A stretch of 64,000 bases of DNA, taken from Ruminiclostridium cellobioparum subsp. termitidis CT1112 (lineage in GTDB: Bacteria; Bacillota; Clostridia; Acetivibrionales; DSM-1351). Under the pieces are notes generated by a model, which saw nothing but the letters and a program-made list of their open reading frames with translations, was not told the origin of the DNA and did not search any database. The position numbers and the translations under genes are program-made. Shown in pieces: positions 9,406 through 18,088 of the stretch. Every line of letters starts with the position of its first letter. The stretch's first letter is position 1. The stretch is taken from assembly GCF_000350485.1 (NCBI RefSeq), contig NZ_AORV01000066.1, positions 60,511 through 124,510 on the forward strand, read 5' to 3'.

Positions 9406-10563
9406 TTATGCAATACTTTGCCTTATCCAATCCACAGGCTGTACCGGTTCAAAGCTTGTTCTTATTTTTTGGGGTCCGCTGAAGCTCCTGTCGGTATTCA
9501 CAGCATCAATAATTTCCATAATATGAAGTGCATGATCCATGTCCAGACGGCATCTTCTTTTTTGCGATATTGCTTCGGCCAGCTCTGCCACACCCTTGGC
9601 CCAATCCACATTTACTTCGTCACCGCTCCTGAATTCAAAGTCTGTAGGTCTTGTGAATGTATATTCTTCCTTATCAGTTAAATATGCTTTGGCATCCCCC
9701 TGATCGGTGGATCTTAAATCCTTCCTCCTCTGGATATACACCTTCTGTTGTACATCCCAGTATAGAGCGTCGGTGGAAAGAACACCCTCCTCACCCACTA
9801 TCATAAGGGAATGATTGCGGGGTGCCACCGTACCGATGGTTATCCGCCCCACCATGCCTGACCTGAATTCAATAACTATTTCACTGTAGTCAGGGCCGGT
9901 AGTGTCATTGACATTCCTGCACAGTTTGTCGGGTATCAGGCAGCGGGTATAGGCCTGCACTTCTCTGGCCGGCCCGAAAAACGCGGTTAATAAGGAGATG
10001 CAGTAGCCCGCATGCTCCAAAAGGCTTCCCACCGCAAACTCGTTTTTGTAGGGCCACTCGGTTCCCGTTCTGCTGTGCCAGGTCCAGTAGCGCATATGAT
10101 GTACCGCACCGTCGTCAAGGTGGGCATATGCCAGGAGCGGCCGGCCGATTTCGTTGTCTCTCAGGGCTTTCATAATGCCCTGGGCGTATTCTCCCAGAAG
10201 AATATTAGGTGAGGATGCTATGTACAGCTTTCTGGATTTGGCCAGTTCAACCAATTCCGATGCCTCTTCAAAATTCATTCCCATGGGCTTTTCTGTATAA
10301 ACATGCTTATTTGCAAGTAAAATAGCCTTTGCAAGCTCATAATGGGTATGGGGATATGTGCAGATTAGTACAATGGATATTTCCCTGTCTCCCAGCAGGT
10401 CCTCCAGAGTATTGAAATGCTTCACACCATAATATTCCGAGAATTTTCCCGCACGGTCGGCATTGATATCCGTTACTCCCGCCAGCTCCAGTTCAGGATG
10501 GTTTGGCATTGTTGTTGCATAATAGTTTGCAATATACCCGCATCCGATAATTCCTATCTTCAT
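9406..10563 (-). CDS. Gfo/Idh/MocA-family oxidoreductase
   Basis: 385 aa with the Rossmann motif GIIGCGYIA at the N-terminus, the TEKP catalytic-lysine motif in the first domain, and a longer C-terminal domain than the neighbour at 7093. The start has TTAGGAGG upstream. Low similarity to the other Gfo/Idh protein suggests two different oxidation steps, or an oxidation-reduction pair such as net epimerisation through a keto intermediate. The latter is inference from co-occurrence. Confidence 0.87.
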   Translation of the reverse strand: MKIGIIGCGYIANYYATTMPNHPELELAGVTDINADRAGKFSEYYGVKHFNTLEDLLGDREISIVLICTYPHTHYELAKAILLANKHVYTEKPMGMNFEEASELVELAKSRKLYIASSPNILLGEYAQGIMKALRDNEIGRPLLAYAHLDDGAVHHMRYWTWHSRTGTEWPYKNEFAVGSLLEHAGYCISLLTAFFGPAREVQAYTRCLIPDKLCRNVNDTTGPDYSEIVIEFRSGMVGRITIGTVAPRNHSLMIVGEEGVLSTDALYWDVQQKVYIQRRKDLRSTDQGDAKAYLTDKEEYTFTRPTDFEFRSGDEVNVDWAKGVAELAEAISQKRRCRLDMDHALHIMEIIDAVNTDRSFSGPQKIRTSFEPVQPVDWIRQSIA

Positions 10564-10630
10564 TGTTCTTTCCTCCTAAGTTGTATTTTTTCATACTTTT
10601 GCTATTCCTTAACCGCTGATTAACAGCTTT

Positions 10631-11335
10631 TTATATTTCTGCTTCGTGTAATATTCCTGCCTTCTCCCTCTGTTCAGCCTCATCAATGATAGCTTTGGTA
10701 GCGGTGGCGCCAAACCTGACCGCTCCTTTGCTTCTGACTTCCAGGGCTCCATCCAGTGTTCTGACACCGCCTGCCGCTTTAACCCTTACTTTTTCACTGC
10801 ATGTTCTGCGCATGAGTTCAAGGTCCTGAAGCGTAGCTCCTCCCGTGCCAAAGCCTGTTGAGGTTTTTACAAAATCCGCATTGACCTTTTCACAGATCCT
10901 GCAGGCAATTTCCTTCAGTTCATCTGTTAAATAGCAGTTTTCCAGAATCACCTTTACAAGCACACCCTGGCTGTGGGCCGCATCCACAACAGCTTTTATA
11001 TCGGCTTCGACATAGTCAAACTGCCTTGAAAGCAGCCTTCCGATATTCAGCACCATGTCAAGCTCCGCTGCCCCTTCGTCAATGGCCTCCACAGCTTCGG
11101 CCACTTTGACGGATGTTTTATTTGAGCCGTGGGGAAAACCGATTACAGTGGTTACCAGTACATCGCTGCCTTGAAGTTCTTCTTTTGCAATTTTTACATC
11201 ACAGGGCTTTACGCAAACTGAAGCGGTATCATACTCCCTTGCCAGTCTGCACCCCTCTCTCACCTGTGCTTCGGTCAATTCAGGCCTCAACAGGGAATGG
11301 TCGATCATTTTTGCAATTTCCTTTACAGTCACCAT
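10631..11335 (-). CDS. deoC: Deoxyribose-phosphate aldolase
   Basis: Class I aldolase cleaving 2-deoxyribose 5-phosphate to acetaldehyde and glyceraldehyde 3-phosphate; 234 aa, slightly longer than the usual ~220. Catalytic residues are visible: Asp93 (AAELDMVLN), Schiff-base Lys157 (VKTSTGF) and Lys186 (VKAAGGVRT). The ATG follows CAGGAGGAA. In Firmicutes deoC usually sits with nucleoside catabolism genes. Here it is between an oxidoreductase and a glycosyltransferase, so a related aldol reaction on another phosphosugar is possible. Confidence 0.92.
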   Translation of the reverse strand: MVTVKEIAKMIDHSLLRPELTEAQVREGCRLAREYDTASVCVKPCDVKIAKEELQGSDVLVTTVIGFPHGSNKTSVKVAEAVEAIDEGAAELDMVLNIGRLLSRQFDYVEADIKAVVDAAHSQGVLVKVILENCYLTDELKEIACRICEKVNADFVKTSTGFGTGGATLQDLELMRRTCSEKVRVKAAGGVRTLDGALEVRSKGAVRFGATATKAIIDEAEQREKAGILHEAEI

Positions 11336-11402
11336 ATACTTCCTCCTGAATACAATTTATATTAATGCCTCCTGTTACTCTTACATGTATTTACCGGCAT
11401 TT

Positions 11403-12416
11403 TTACAGGCATTTTTCCAGGACATCCTCAAGACCTTGTTGGGATAAATTTTTAAAAGCCAGGTCTATTGACAGATTTAATGCTTTTGATATCTCCTTAT
11501 AGGCCAGATCATATATTTTTTCATAATAGACGGTTTTGGCCTGCTTTATGTAAAACTTCACCATGAGCTCTTTTATTTGTTCGTTTTGCAGTCTGCCGTT
11601 TTTCAGGCCCATATCAATACATTCTAAAAATCCCTCGGTATTGACCTTCACAACTTTTTCAAAGAACTTTTCCCTTCCACCTTCCCTGGTACGGGATGAA
11701 GAACCTTCAGTATTCTGTGGATTTCTATACAGGGATGGGATTTCACCGGTATATACAAATTTCCCGCCCAAAGCCGAATATTTCATCCAGGTTACCGCAT
11801 CCTCAGACACTCTTTCTTCAGGGAAAGGGCATTTATATGCAAGGCAGGTTTTAACAGCTGTCGCAGAAGTCAGATTGACGTATCCCGTATCGGTTCCTAT
11901 CCTGATCCAGCAGTCATGGCCCTGGGGAGGATTTGTTTTGTGAGATGTAATAATTTCCTGTATTGAAGGTGCAATCTTTTCAGCTGCTACAGGCCTATTG
12001 TGCTCGTCAATAACCTCGAACGTAGTATAGACCACATCTGCCTCCCCGTCCTCCGCAAATATTTTTCTTACTGTTTCCAGCCTTTTTTCATGTGAGATAT
12101 CATCCGCATCATTAAATAGAATTATAGGAAAATTATTTTTATAAGCGTATTCTATTCCAATATTTCTGCAAGCCCCCTGTCCCCTGTTTTTATCTTCAAA
12201 TATTACACTTATCCTCCGGGGATGCTTTTGGCAAAGATCTTTTAAAAAGTCCTTTGCAGCAATGCTGGCAGAAGCGTCATCTACAATAATCAAATGCCAG
12301 TTTTCATCGGTCTGGCCGAAAACTCCGTCTATGGCAGCTTTCAGGAATAATATATTCCTGTGGTCCCGGTCAGAGGCATAGTGTGGCATAATGAATGCCG
12401 CTGTTTCATTTAACAT
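11403..12416 (-). CDS. Family 2 glycosyltransferase
   Basis: 337 aa GT-A-fold transferase. Visible features are the N-terminal nucleotide-binding strand ending in VDDAS, the metal-binding DxD-type motif in FNDADD (about residues 100-105), and a later acidic SEDAVTW likely to be the catalytic-base region. The last ~80 residues are helical and charged, with no membrane segment. It probably adds a sugar to a cytoplasmic or peripheral acceptor. A glycosyltransferase inside a cluster of phosphosugar enzymes hints that the cluster may make, rather than only degrade, a sugar. Confidence 0.85.
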   Translation of the reverse strand: MLNETAAFIMPHYASDRDHRNILFLKAAIDGVFGQTDENWHLIIVDDASASIAAKDFLKDLCQKHPRRISVIFEDKNRGQGACRNIGIEYAYKNNFPIILFNDADDISHEKRLETVRKIFAEDGEADVVYTTFEVIDEHNRPVAAEKIAPSIQEIITSHKTNPPQGHDCWIRIGTDTGYVNLTSATAVKTCLAYKCPFPEERVSEDAVTWMKYSALGGKFVYTGEIPSLYRNPQNTEGSSSRTREGGREKFFEKVVKVNTEGFLECIDMGLKNGRLQNEQIKELMVKFYIKQAKTVYYEKIYDLAYKEISKALNLSIDLAFKNLSQQGLEDVLEKCL

Positions 12417-12464
12417 TTAATGTTGCCACTCCTCTCTGTCTTATAGTTTTTATATCGTATCTTT

Positions 12465-13433
12465 TTATGCCGAAAGACCCATCCTGATAAAGTCTTTAAC
12501 TTTAACAACACCAATAGGTTCAAAGTAATCATTTATAACTGTCAAAAACCATATTTCAGAATCTGAATTTACCATTTCCATTATTTCAGATGCCTTCATG
12601 TCTGGTTTAACAACCTTTGGAGAACGGTTCATTATTGCGGAAGCTTTAAGCTCGGTATGCAAACCGTTTTTGTCCACACAGTCAAGCAACTCCTTATTTG
12701 TAATTATCCCTGTTAATTTGTTATTCTCATCAACAACATTGACAATTCCCATTTGGTCCCTGTTCATCTTAATTATAACGTCTTTTATTGCTGCCTCTTC
12801 ATTTATGACGGGATTCTCGGCTCCCGAGTACATCAGGTCCCTGACATATGTCAGCAGCCTTTTGCCCAAAGCACCTTTGGGATGGTACACGGCAAACCTG
12901 TCCGATGTAAAGTTAATTAACCTGGACAGTACAACCGCAAGAGCATCACCCAGTACCAGAACAGCCGTGGTGCTGGAGGTGGGGGCAAGATTTAAGGAAC
13001 ATGCCTCCTGAATGATGTTCAGCTTCAAAGTGATACCGGAATTCCTTTCCAGTGTTGATTTTCTATTCCCGGTTATGCTGATGATTTTAGCCTGGATTTT
13101 TTTTAAAGACGGTATTATTTGAATTATTTCTTCAGTTTCACCGCTGTTGCTTATCAGCACAACTACATCCTTTTCCTGTATCAATCCCAGATCGCCGTGG
13201 GCACATTCCCCAGCATTCAGAAAAAATGACGGAACGCCCAAACTTGACATGGTAGCTGAAATCTTACCTGCTATGTGCGCGGATTTTCCCATTCCGATAA
13301 AAATAACTCTTCCTTCACAATCGGCTATGCTTCTAACAACCTTTTCAAATTCCGTTCCCAAATTGTTTTTCACACTTTCCAGGGTCTCAATTTCAATATC
13401 AAAAACCTTTTTTGCTTCTCTAATTATATCCAT
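12465..13433 (-). CDS. KpsF/GutQ-type sugar-phosphate isomerase (SIS + two CBS domains)
   Basis: Related to arabinose-5-phosphate isomerases that interconvert ribulose 5-phosphate and arabinose 5-phosphate; 322 aa. The N-terminal SIS domain (GMGKSAHIAGK, then LISNSGETEEI) is followed by two CBS domains from about residue 200. The start at 13433 follows AAGGGGGTG; an ATG at 13463 would overlap the upstream gene and has no ribosome binding site. KdsA and other Kdo-synthesis genes are absent, and a Firmicute makes no LPS, so the role must differ from Kdo synthesis. Confidence 0.9.
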   Translation of the reverse strand: MDIIREAKKVFDIEIETLESVKNNLGTEFEKVVRSIADCEGRVIFIGMGKSAHIAGKISATMSSLGVPSFFLNAGECAHGDLGLIQEKDVVVLISNSGETEEIIQIIPSLKKIQAKIISITGNRKSTLERNSGITLKLNIIQEACSLNLAPTSSTTAVLVLGDALAVVLSRLINFTSDRFAVYHPKGALGKRLLTYVRDLMYSGAENPVINEEAAIKDVIIKMNRDQMGIVNVVDENNKLTGIITNKELLDCVDKNGLHTELKASAIMNRSPKVVKPDMKASEIMEMVNSDSEIWFLTVINDYFEPIGVVKVKDFIRMGLSA

Positions 13434-13449
13434 ATGTGATGACACCCCC

Positions 13450-14106
13450 TTAATAGTTAACACTCAATAGAAGCTCTCTTCCTTTGATACACTCGTACAA
13501 TTCCTCCGGGGATCTGACAAAAAAATCAGGCTTTTGCTGTTTTAAAACCTCCTCCGAGGTATCTCCCCACCCCACCGCAATGCTTTTAACACCTGCATTT
13601 TTTGCACAAATCAAATCATTGCAGCTGTCTCCTATCATTACGCAGGATTCTTTGACCATGTCCAGCTGGCCGACAGCCTGATTTAAAATCTGCGGATTCG
13701 GTTTAGGATACAAAACATCATCAGCGCAAACTATTACATCAAAGTAATCATTCAAGCTGTTCATATCAATTAGCTGCATGGTGCTTTTTTTATCCCTGCC
13801 AGTGCATATTGCAAGCCGAAAACCGTCTCTGCGCAGTTGATCCAAAAGCTCATTTATCCCATCATATATCTTTACGCCGCCAGCATTCTCTTTTATCAGG
13901 CCTAAGTAGTAACCTGCCATTTCTTCAGGCAAACCCATTTTTTTAAGTATATTAAATATTGAATCCCCGCTATGACTTAAAAATTCTTCAAATGATGGCT
14001 GTCCATTTTTAACAACCAGGCGGTAACTTTCATTTAAAGCTTTTCTCTGTACTTCTCTGGAGTTAAAAAGTACTCCGTCAAAATCAAAAATAACTGCTTT
14101 TATCAT
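13450..14106 (-). CDS. HAD-superfamily phosphatase
   Basis: 218 aa HAD hydrolase of the phosphoglycolate-phosphatase/beta-phosphoglucomutase shape. Motif I is DFDGVLF (nucleophile Asp8, acid Asp10), motif II is CTGRDK, the motif III lysine is in PKPNP, and motif IV is GDSCND. A helical cap lies between motifs I and II. The start follows GGAGGG; an upstream GTG is unlikely. It stands directly before the SIS-domain isomerase gene, so dephosphorylation of a pentose phosphate made by that enzyme is a reasonable guess. Confidence 0.88.
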   Translation of the reverse strand: MIKAVIFDFDGVLFNSREVQRKALNESYRLVVKNGQPSFEEFLSHSGDSIFNILKKMGLPEEMAGYYLGLIKENAGGVKIYDGINELLDQLRRDGFRLAICTGRDKKSTMQLIDMNSLNDYFDVIVCADDVLYPKPNPQILNQAVGQLDMVKESCVMIGDSCNDLICAKNAGVKSIAVGWGDTSEEVLKQQKPDFFVRSPEELYECIKGRELLLSVNY

Positions 14107-14256
14107 TTTCTTACCCTCCACAAATATGCAAATGAGCCTTCACATTTCCATGAATCCCATTCATAAATACTATCTATAAATCAAATTCATGCATTAAATT
14201 CATAAATCATATTCATGTATTAAATTCATAAATCAAATGCTGCTAAAGTTACTCAA

Positions 14257-15234
14257 TCAGGCAATATCATCCTTGAATTCATCCAGCAGCCCGGCAGTAA
14301 TCGGAACTTTAAAATTCACGCTTTCCAGCGCAGCTTTTACAATACTGTTCTCGTCTATACGGTATTTGTGCATCAATTCGTAATAACTCCCCGTCTCGGT
14401 AAAGCTGTCATTTATTCCGACAATTCTCACAGGCACAGGTCTTTCCCTGCATACCACCCTGCAAACCTGAGCCCCCAGGCCGTTTAACATATTACCGGTT
14501 TCGGCAACGACCACAGCCCCGGTTCTTTTTGCACTTTCAACAATTATCTGCTCATCCACAGGTTTTATGGTTGACATATTTACGACTCTGACGCTCAGGC
14601 CATATCCCATTAATGTATCTGCTGCCTTAACACAGTTTATTACCTGATCCCCCGTTCCTATAAGCGTCAAATCCCTGCCTTCCCTTATCACACTTGCTTT
14701 ACCCAGCATAAAATCATTTTTTGAGATATTTTCGGTATTGGTTTTGTTTATTCTCAAGTAAACAGGACCGTCATATTCTATGGAAGCTTTTAAAGCATTT
14801 CTGACTTCCTTCCCGTCACAGGGCGAAACAACAACCATGTTTGGTATGGATGACATTACTGCAATGTCCTCAATTGCATGATGTGTTGCTCCCAGGTAGC
14901 TGTTGGAAATTCCGGCTCTTGTTCCCACAACCTTGACATTCATATTTGTATAGCAGAGACTGTTCCTTATCTGTTCACAGGTTCTTAAGGATGCAAACAT
15001 GGAAAAGGAATGCACCAGGGGTATAAATCCCTCGCTGGCCAGACCTGCCGCAACTCCCACGGCATTTTGCTCGGCTATGCCCACATTTATGTAACGGTGG
15101 GGAAACCTTTCCCTGAAACTTTTTGTTCCTGAGGGCTCCCCAAGATCACAATCCACCACAACAATCCTTTGATTTGTTTCGCCTTGATACAGCAAGGCCT
15201 CGGAATATTCCTGCATGGTTTCGTATTTTAACAT
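14257..15234 (-). CDS. Transketolase, C-terminal subunit (pyrimidine-binding and C-terminal domains)
   Basis: 325 aa half-transketolase. It contains the pyrimidine-binding domain with the catalytic glutamate in VGIAEQNAVG and the C-terminal transketolase domain. It overlaps the N-terminal subunit gene by seven bases, so the two chains are made together as a split enzyme. Split transketolases occur in core pentose metabolism and in specialised pathways such as apulose-4-phosphate cleavage, where the family transfers two-carbon ketol units between phosphosugars. About 150 A+T-rich bases separate it from the next gene. Confidence 0.92.
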   Translation of the reverse strand: MLKYETMQEYSEALLYQGETNQRIVVVDCDLGEPSGTKSFRERFPHRYINVGIAEQNAVGVAAGLASEGFIPLVHSFSMFASLRTCEQIRNSLCYTNMNVKVVGTRAGISNSYLGATHHAIEDIAVMSSIPNMVVVSPCDGKEVRNALKASIEYDGPVYLRINKTNTENISKNDFMLGKASVIREGRDLTLIGTGDQVINCVKAADTLMGYGLSVRVVNMSTIKPVDEQIIVESAKRTGAVVVAETGNMLNGLGAQVCRVVCRERPVPVRIVGINDSFTETGSYYELMHKYRIDENSIVKAALESVNFKVPITAGLLDEFKDDIA

Positions 15235-16055
15235 ACCATCCCCTCCAGTTCTTTCAGCGCCAGCAGCTTCATGTCATTGCTGAGGATTTTGCTGTGCCAT
15301 TCATACTTATTTTCCATAAACGATACGCCTTTGCCCTTTACCGTATTGCAGACAATCATTTTGGGAACACCGGACGCTTGTGAGCATTCTTTAAACTTTT
15401 GATCGATCTGGCAAAAATCATGTCCGTCAGCTTCAGTTACAAACCAGCCAAAAGCTTCCCATTTCTTTGCTACCGGTTCTATAGGCATTACATCACATAC
15501 ATTTCCGTCAGATTGCAGATTATTTTTGTCAAGAAAACATATAATATTGTCAAGCCTGTACTTGGAAGCTGCCATTGCTGCTTCCCATATCTGTCCTTCC
15601 TGGATTTCTCCATCCCCCAGAATGACATATATATTATTTTTTGAGTTCTTCATTTTGTTTGCTATTGCCATCCCCACTGCAACCGATAAGCCCTGTCCCA
15701 ACGAACCGGAAGAAAAATCTACAAACGGAAGCCTTTTCATGTCGGGCTGAACCTGTAAGGGGCTGTTTAATTTTTTATAAGTATGGAGTTCCTCTTCCGA
15801 AAGGTATCCCCGCCGTCCCAGAAGTGCGTAAAAGGTCGGACAGCAATGGCCTTTTGAAAGTATAAGTTTATCCCTCTCCTTTTGTGATAAATCCATATCT
15901 TTCATAACAAACATATATAAATATGTCATTATTTCCACAGAAGAGAAGGGACCTCCGAAATGATTCGACAATTCCGGATTTGAAAATCTGATGATTAATT
16001 TTCTTATCTCGTTGGATTCATTTTTTAAAAAAACCTGATCTTTTTCTGCAAGCAT
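15228..16055 (-). CDS. Transketolase, N-terminal (TPP-binding) subunit
   Basis: First gene of the nine-gene cluster, 275 aa. The thiamine-diphosphate/Mg motif is ILGDGEIQEGQIWEAA followed by the distal Asn of LDKNN. The SKGHCCPTFYALL and SSGSLGQGLSVAVG segments are typical of transketolase N-terminal domains. The chosen ATG (16053-16055) follows AAGGAGGG; an ATG 45 bases upstream has no ribosome binding site. It works with the next gene as one split enzyme. Confidence 0.92.
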   Translation of the reverse strand: MLAEKDQVFLKNESNEIRKLIIRFSNPELSNHFGGPFSSVEIMTYLYMFVMKDMDLSQKERDKLILSKGHCCPTFYALLGRRGYLSEEELHTYKKLNSPLQVQPDMKRLPFVDFSSGSLGQGLSVAVGMAIANKMKNSKNNIYVILGDGEIQEGQIWEAAMAASKYRLDNIICFLDKNNLQSDGNVCDVMPIEPVAKKWEAFGWFVTEADGHDFCQIDQKFKECSQASGVPKMIVCNTVKGKGVSFMENKYEWHSKILSNDMKLLALKELEGMVC

Positions 16056-16124
16056 ATGTGCACCCTCCTTTTTTATAAATTTCATGACTCTTTGTTCCAA
16101 ATTGTATTTTATTAATACTTTTCC

Positions 16125-16153
16125 GTTTATTTGTTACGATTTTATCATGTCAA
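16125..16153 (-). promoter_or_regulatory. Weak promoter candidate for the transketolase cluster
   Basis: On the minus strand a perfect TTGACA (16148-16153) is followed 17 bases later by ATAAAC (16125-16130), which is a poor -10. It is the only consensus -35 upstream of the cluster, so it is listed with low confidence. Confidence 0.25.
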
Positions 16154-16284
16154 ATGCATCTTCCACAATATTCCATTTTTATAAAATATGTATAATTATA
16201 ATGACTTGTTTTGTAAACATCTTCCAGTAAATGCATAAACCCAACCTCAATATGGCATTTGAATACAGCCCTATAACATATAAC

Positions 16285-16321
16285 TAAAAAAAACCACACA
16301 TCTTTTTAATGAATGTGTGGT
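16285..16321 (-). terminator. Intrinsic terminator after the MerR gene
   Basis: A 9-bp perfect stem, ACCACACAT (16293-16301) with ATGTGTGGT (16313-16321), followed on the minus strand by eight or more T residues. The last codons of the broken MerR reading frame lie inside the stem, so this was the original gene end. Confidence 0.85.
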
Positions 16322-16473
16322 ACGTCTCCCAAAAAGGCTCTGGCATCTGTGGGATGAATCTTTTCGTTAACATAGGAGATGTGCTTCCCAATAGCCTCCT
16401 TAATGCCGGCATCATCAGGCCGAACTCCATTTTTCAGTGCATCAGCCATGAACATCATAAACTTTGCAGCCTG
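16306..16473 (-). pseudogene. Detached C-terminal tail of the MerR-family regulator
   Basis: Reading on in frame past the TAA that closes the MerR gene gives 55 more sense codons (QAAKFMMFMADALKNG at the start, ending VPHIH) and then a stop at the terminator. The tail resembles part of a TipAS-like ligand domain, but is shorter than a full one. A single in-frame TAA therefore seems to have shortened a formerly longer protein. Confidence 0.55.
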
Positions 16474-16959
16474 TTAGGAGTGCTCATTGAGTTCGTCCGG
16501 TTTGATATCGTTTTCGGACAGCATATCGTATCCATATTCTTTTTTCAGGTATTCGTTTTGCCCCGACAGCGTTTCCTCCCACTCCTGCCTGTTCAGTCCC
16601 GTAAACATTTTTTCTTTGCTCATAGTAACTCCTTTCTCCGCATGAATAATAACTTCTTCAAGCGTGTGCAATATGCTGCCCAGCCTCTGCCGGCGCGCCA
16701 TCAACAGAGTTTTTTGTTCGCATAGGCACCGCAGCCGGGAGGGTTCGTTCTGCATGACAAGTTTTATTTTCTCCAGTGAAAAATCAAGTTCACGGAAAAA
16801 CAGGATTTGCTGGAGCTTTTCAAGCTCTTTGTCACCGTAATACCTGTATCCGTTTTCAGCAACTCTTTCCGGCATAAGCAATCCGATCTTCTGATAATGA
16901 TAAAGTGTTTTAATTGTTACGCCGGATATTTTTGCTACTTCATTCACCGTATACGACAT
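16474..16959 (-). CDS. MerR-family transcriptional regulator, truncated
   Basis: 161 aa. The N-terminal winged helix-turn-helix (about 1-70: YTVNEVAKISGVTIKTLYHY, then GLLMPERVAENGYRYYG) is a clear MerR domain. A dimerisation coiled coil follows, then only the start of a TipAS-like ligand-binding domain (NRQEWEETL). The start at 16959 is chosen because GGGAG lies nine bases upstream; the ATG at 16968 would abut that site. The reading frame continues after an in-frame TAA, so ligand sensing is probably lost while DNA binding may remain. Confidence 0.8.
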   Translation of the reverse strand: MSYTVNEVAKISGVTIKTLYHYQKIGLLMPERVAENGYRYYGDKELEKLQQILFFRELDFSLEKIKLVMQNEPSRLRCLCEQKTLLMARRQRLGSILHTLEEVIIHAEKGVTMSKEKMFTGLNRQEWEETLSGQNEYLKKEYGYDMLSENDIKPDELNEHS

Positions 16960-17089
16960 GCGTTTCATCTCCCAGATGTTACTATAAGGTCTGATCCAGG
17001 GTCGGAGTCAATAACTTTTTGAAAATATTTTTTCGTGTTACATTTTCGGGTTACATAGAATTTATTTATGATTTTCAACATTGTCTGCA

Positions 17090-18019
17090 TCACTTTAATT
17101 CAATTTTTAAGTCAAAGGTCAAGGCTTCTCCGGCTTTTAAATTGTACACCGCATTATTTTTCAGTGCGGTTGCTATTGAATCATAAAAGCCATTAGCCGG
17201 CTCCATGGCACAATTATAGTCCCCCCTGAAGCCTCCCTCGGTGAGCCAGAATCCCAAATAGGGCAGTCTCTCCTTATGGAAATATACCCTATAGGCTACA
17301 TCCCTGCCGGGATAATAGGCTCCGCACATTCCCGTATCAACCTTGCCATTCACATAATATTTCTCACACTTTCCGGCATTCTCCGGGAAAATCCTGTCCA
17401 GTCTGAATTCGCTCCCATCCTCCATAAGAACCGACGGATAGGGATGAATCCGGTCTACCTCTCCCAAGTACTTGCTTTTATAGACATTTCTTATCTCTTT
17501 TGTTCCTTCGGGAAATATCAGCTCCATATCCTCTTCACACCGGATAAGACAGTGCATTGCCCATAAACAGGGAATATCTGCGGTACCGGTGTTATTAATG
17601 ATATATTGGATCAAAAGCTGATCCCCCTGTACACTTAGTATCTTTTTATACTCATATGATAAAATCGAGCTAACTCCATGCAGGACCAGCTTCTCACCAG
17701 CAATTTCACGGCTGAAGGCCATAGTCCATATTTCACCATGATCGGGGTATTTTATCACTTCTCCCCCTACCGGTACCATACCTTCGTTTATTGACGGAAA
17801 GGCGTCGTCAAAGCCTGATGCATCGTAATTGCCAAAATCTTCATATATGCCGGCCTTTTTATATGTATCGGCCTTATTTTGAAATAACAGTTCAAATTCC
17901 TTTGGTTTGTTGAAAATAGATGCAAGCTTTCCGCCAAGCTCAGGCAGAACTATTACCTTCAGCTTCTCACTTTCAATTACTATTGATTTCGTTCCTTTAA
18001 AAATACTCTCGTATATCAT
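17090..18019 (-). CDS. Galactose-mutarotase-fold protein (aldose-epimerase-like)
   Basis: 309 aa, mostly beta-strand. The N-terminal pattern (VIVLPELGGKLASIFN) is typical of the mutarotase superfamily that also includes DUF4432 and the N-terminal part of DUF5107 proteins. The start at 18019 follows GGAGG with ideal spacing, just after a palindrome. The gene follows an AraC regulator in the same direction. It may be a sugar mutarotase/epimerase or a non-catalytic sugar-binding protein; catalytic His/Glu residues could not be assigned with confidence. Confidence 0.7.
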   Translation of the reverse strand: MIYESIFKGTKSIVIESEKLKVIVLPELGGKLASIFNKPKEFELLFQNKADTYKKAGIYEDFGNYDASGFDDAFPSINEGMVPVGGEVIKYPDHGEIWTMAFSREIAGEKLVLHGVSSILSYEYKKILSVQGDQLLIQYIINNTGTADIPCLWAMHCLIRCEEDMELIFPEGTKEIRNVYKSKYLGEVDRIHPYPSVLMEDGSEFRLDRIFPENAGKCEKYYVNGKVDTGMCGAYYPGRDVAYRVYFHKERLPYLGFWLTEGGFRGDYNCAMEPANGFYDSIATALKNNAVYNLKAGEALTFDLKIELK

Positions 18020-18020
18020 A

Positions 18021-18052
18021 TTAACCTCCATGAGCCACATTTGTGGCCACAA
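18021..18052 (-). repeat. Short copy of the ribosome-binding-site leader hairpin
   Basis: A palindrome, GCCACA-TT-TGTGGC (18034-18047), directly precedes the GGAGG of the gene at 17090-18019. It matches the outer hairpin of the longer leaders at 41171-41220 and 45403-45450, with compensating changes in the stem (GCCGC/GCGGC becomes GCCAC/GTGGC). The inner hairpin is missing in this copy. Confidence 0.5.
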
Positions 18053-18088
18053 AATGTAATGAAAACTAACCTCCTTGTCCAATAGCAT

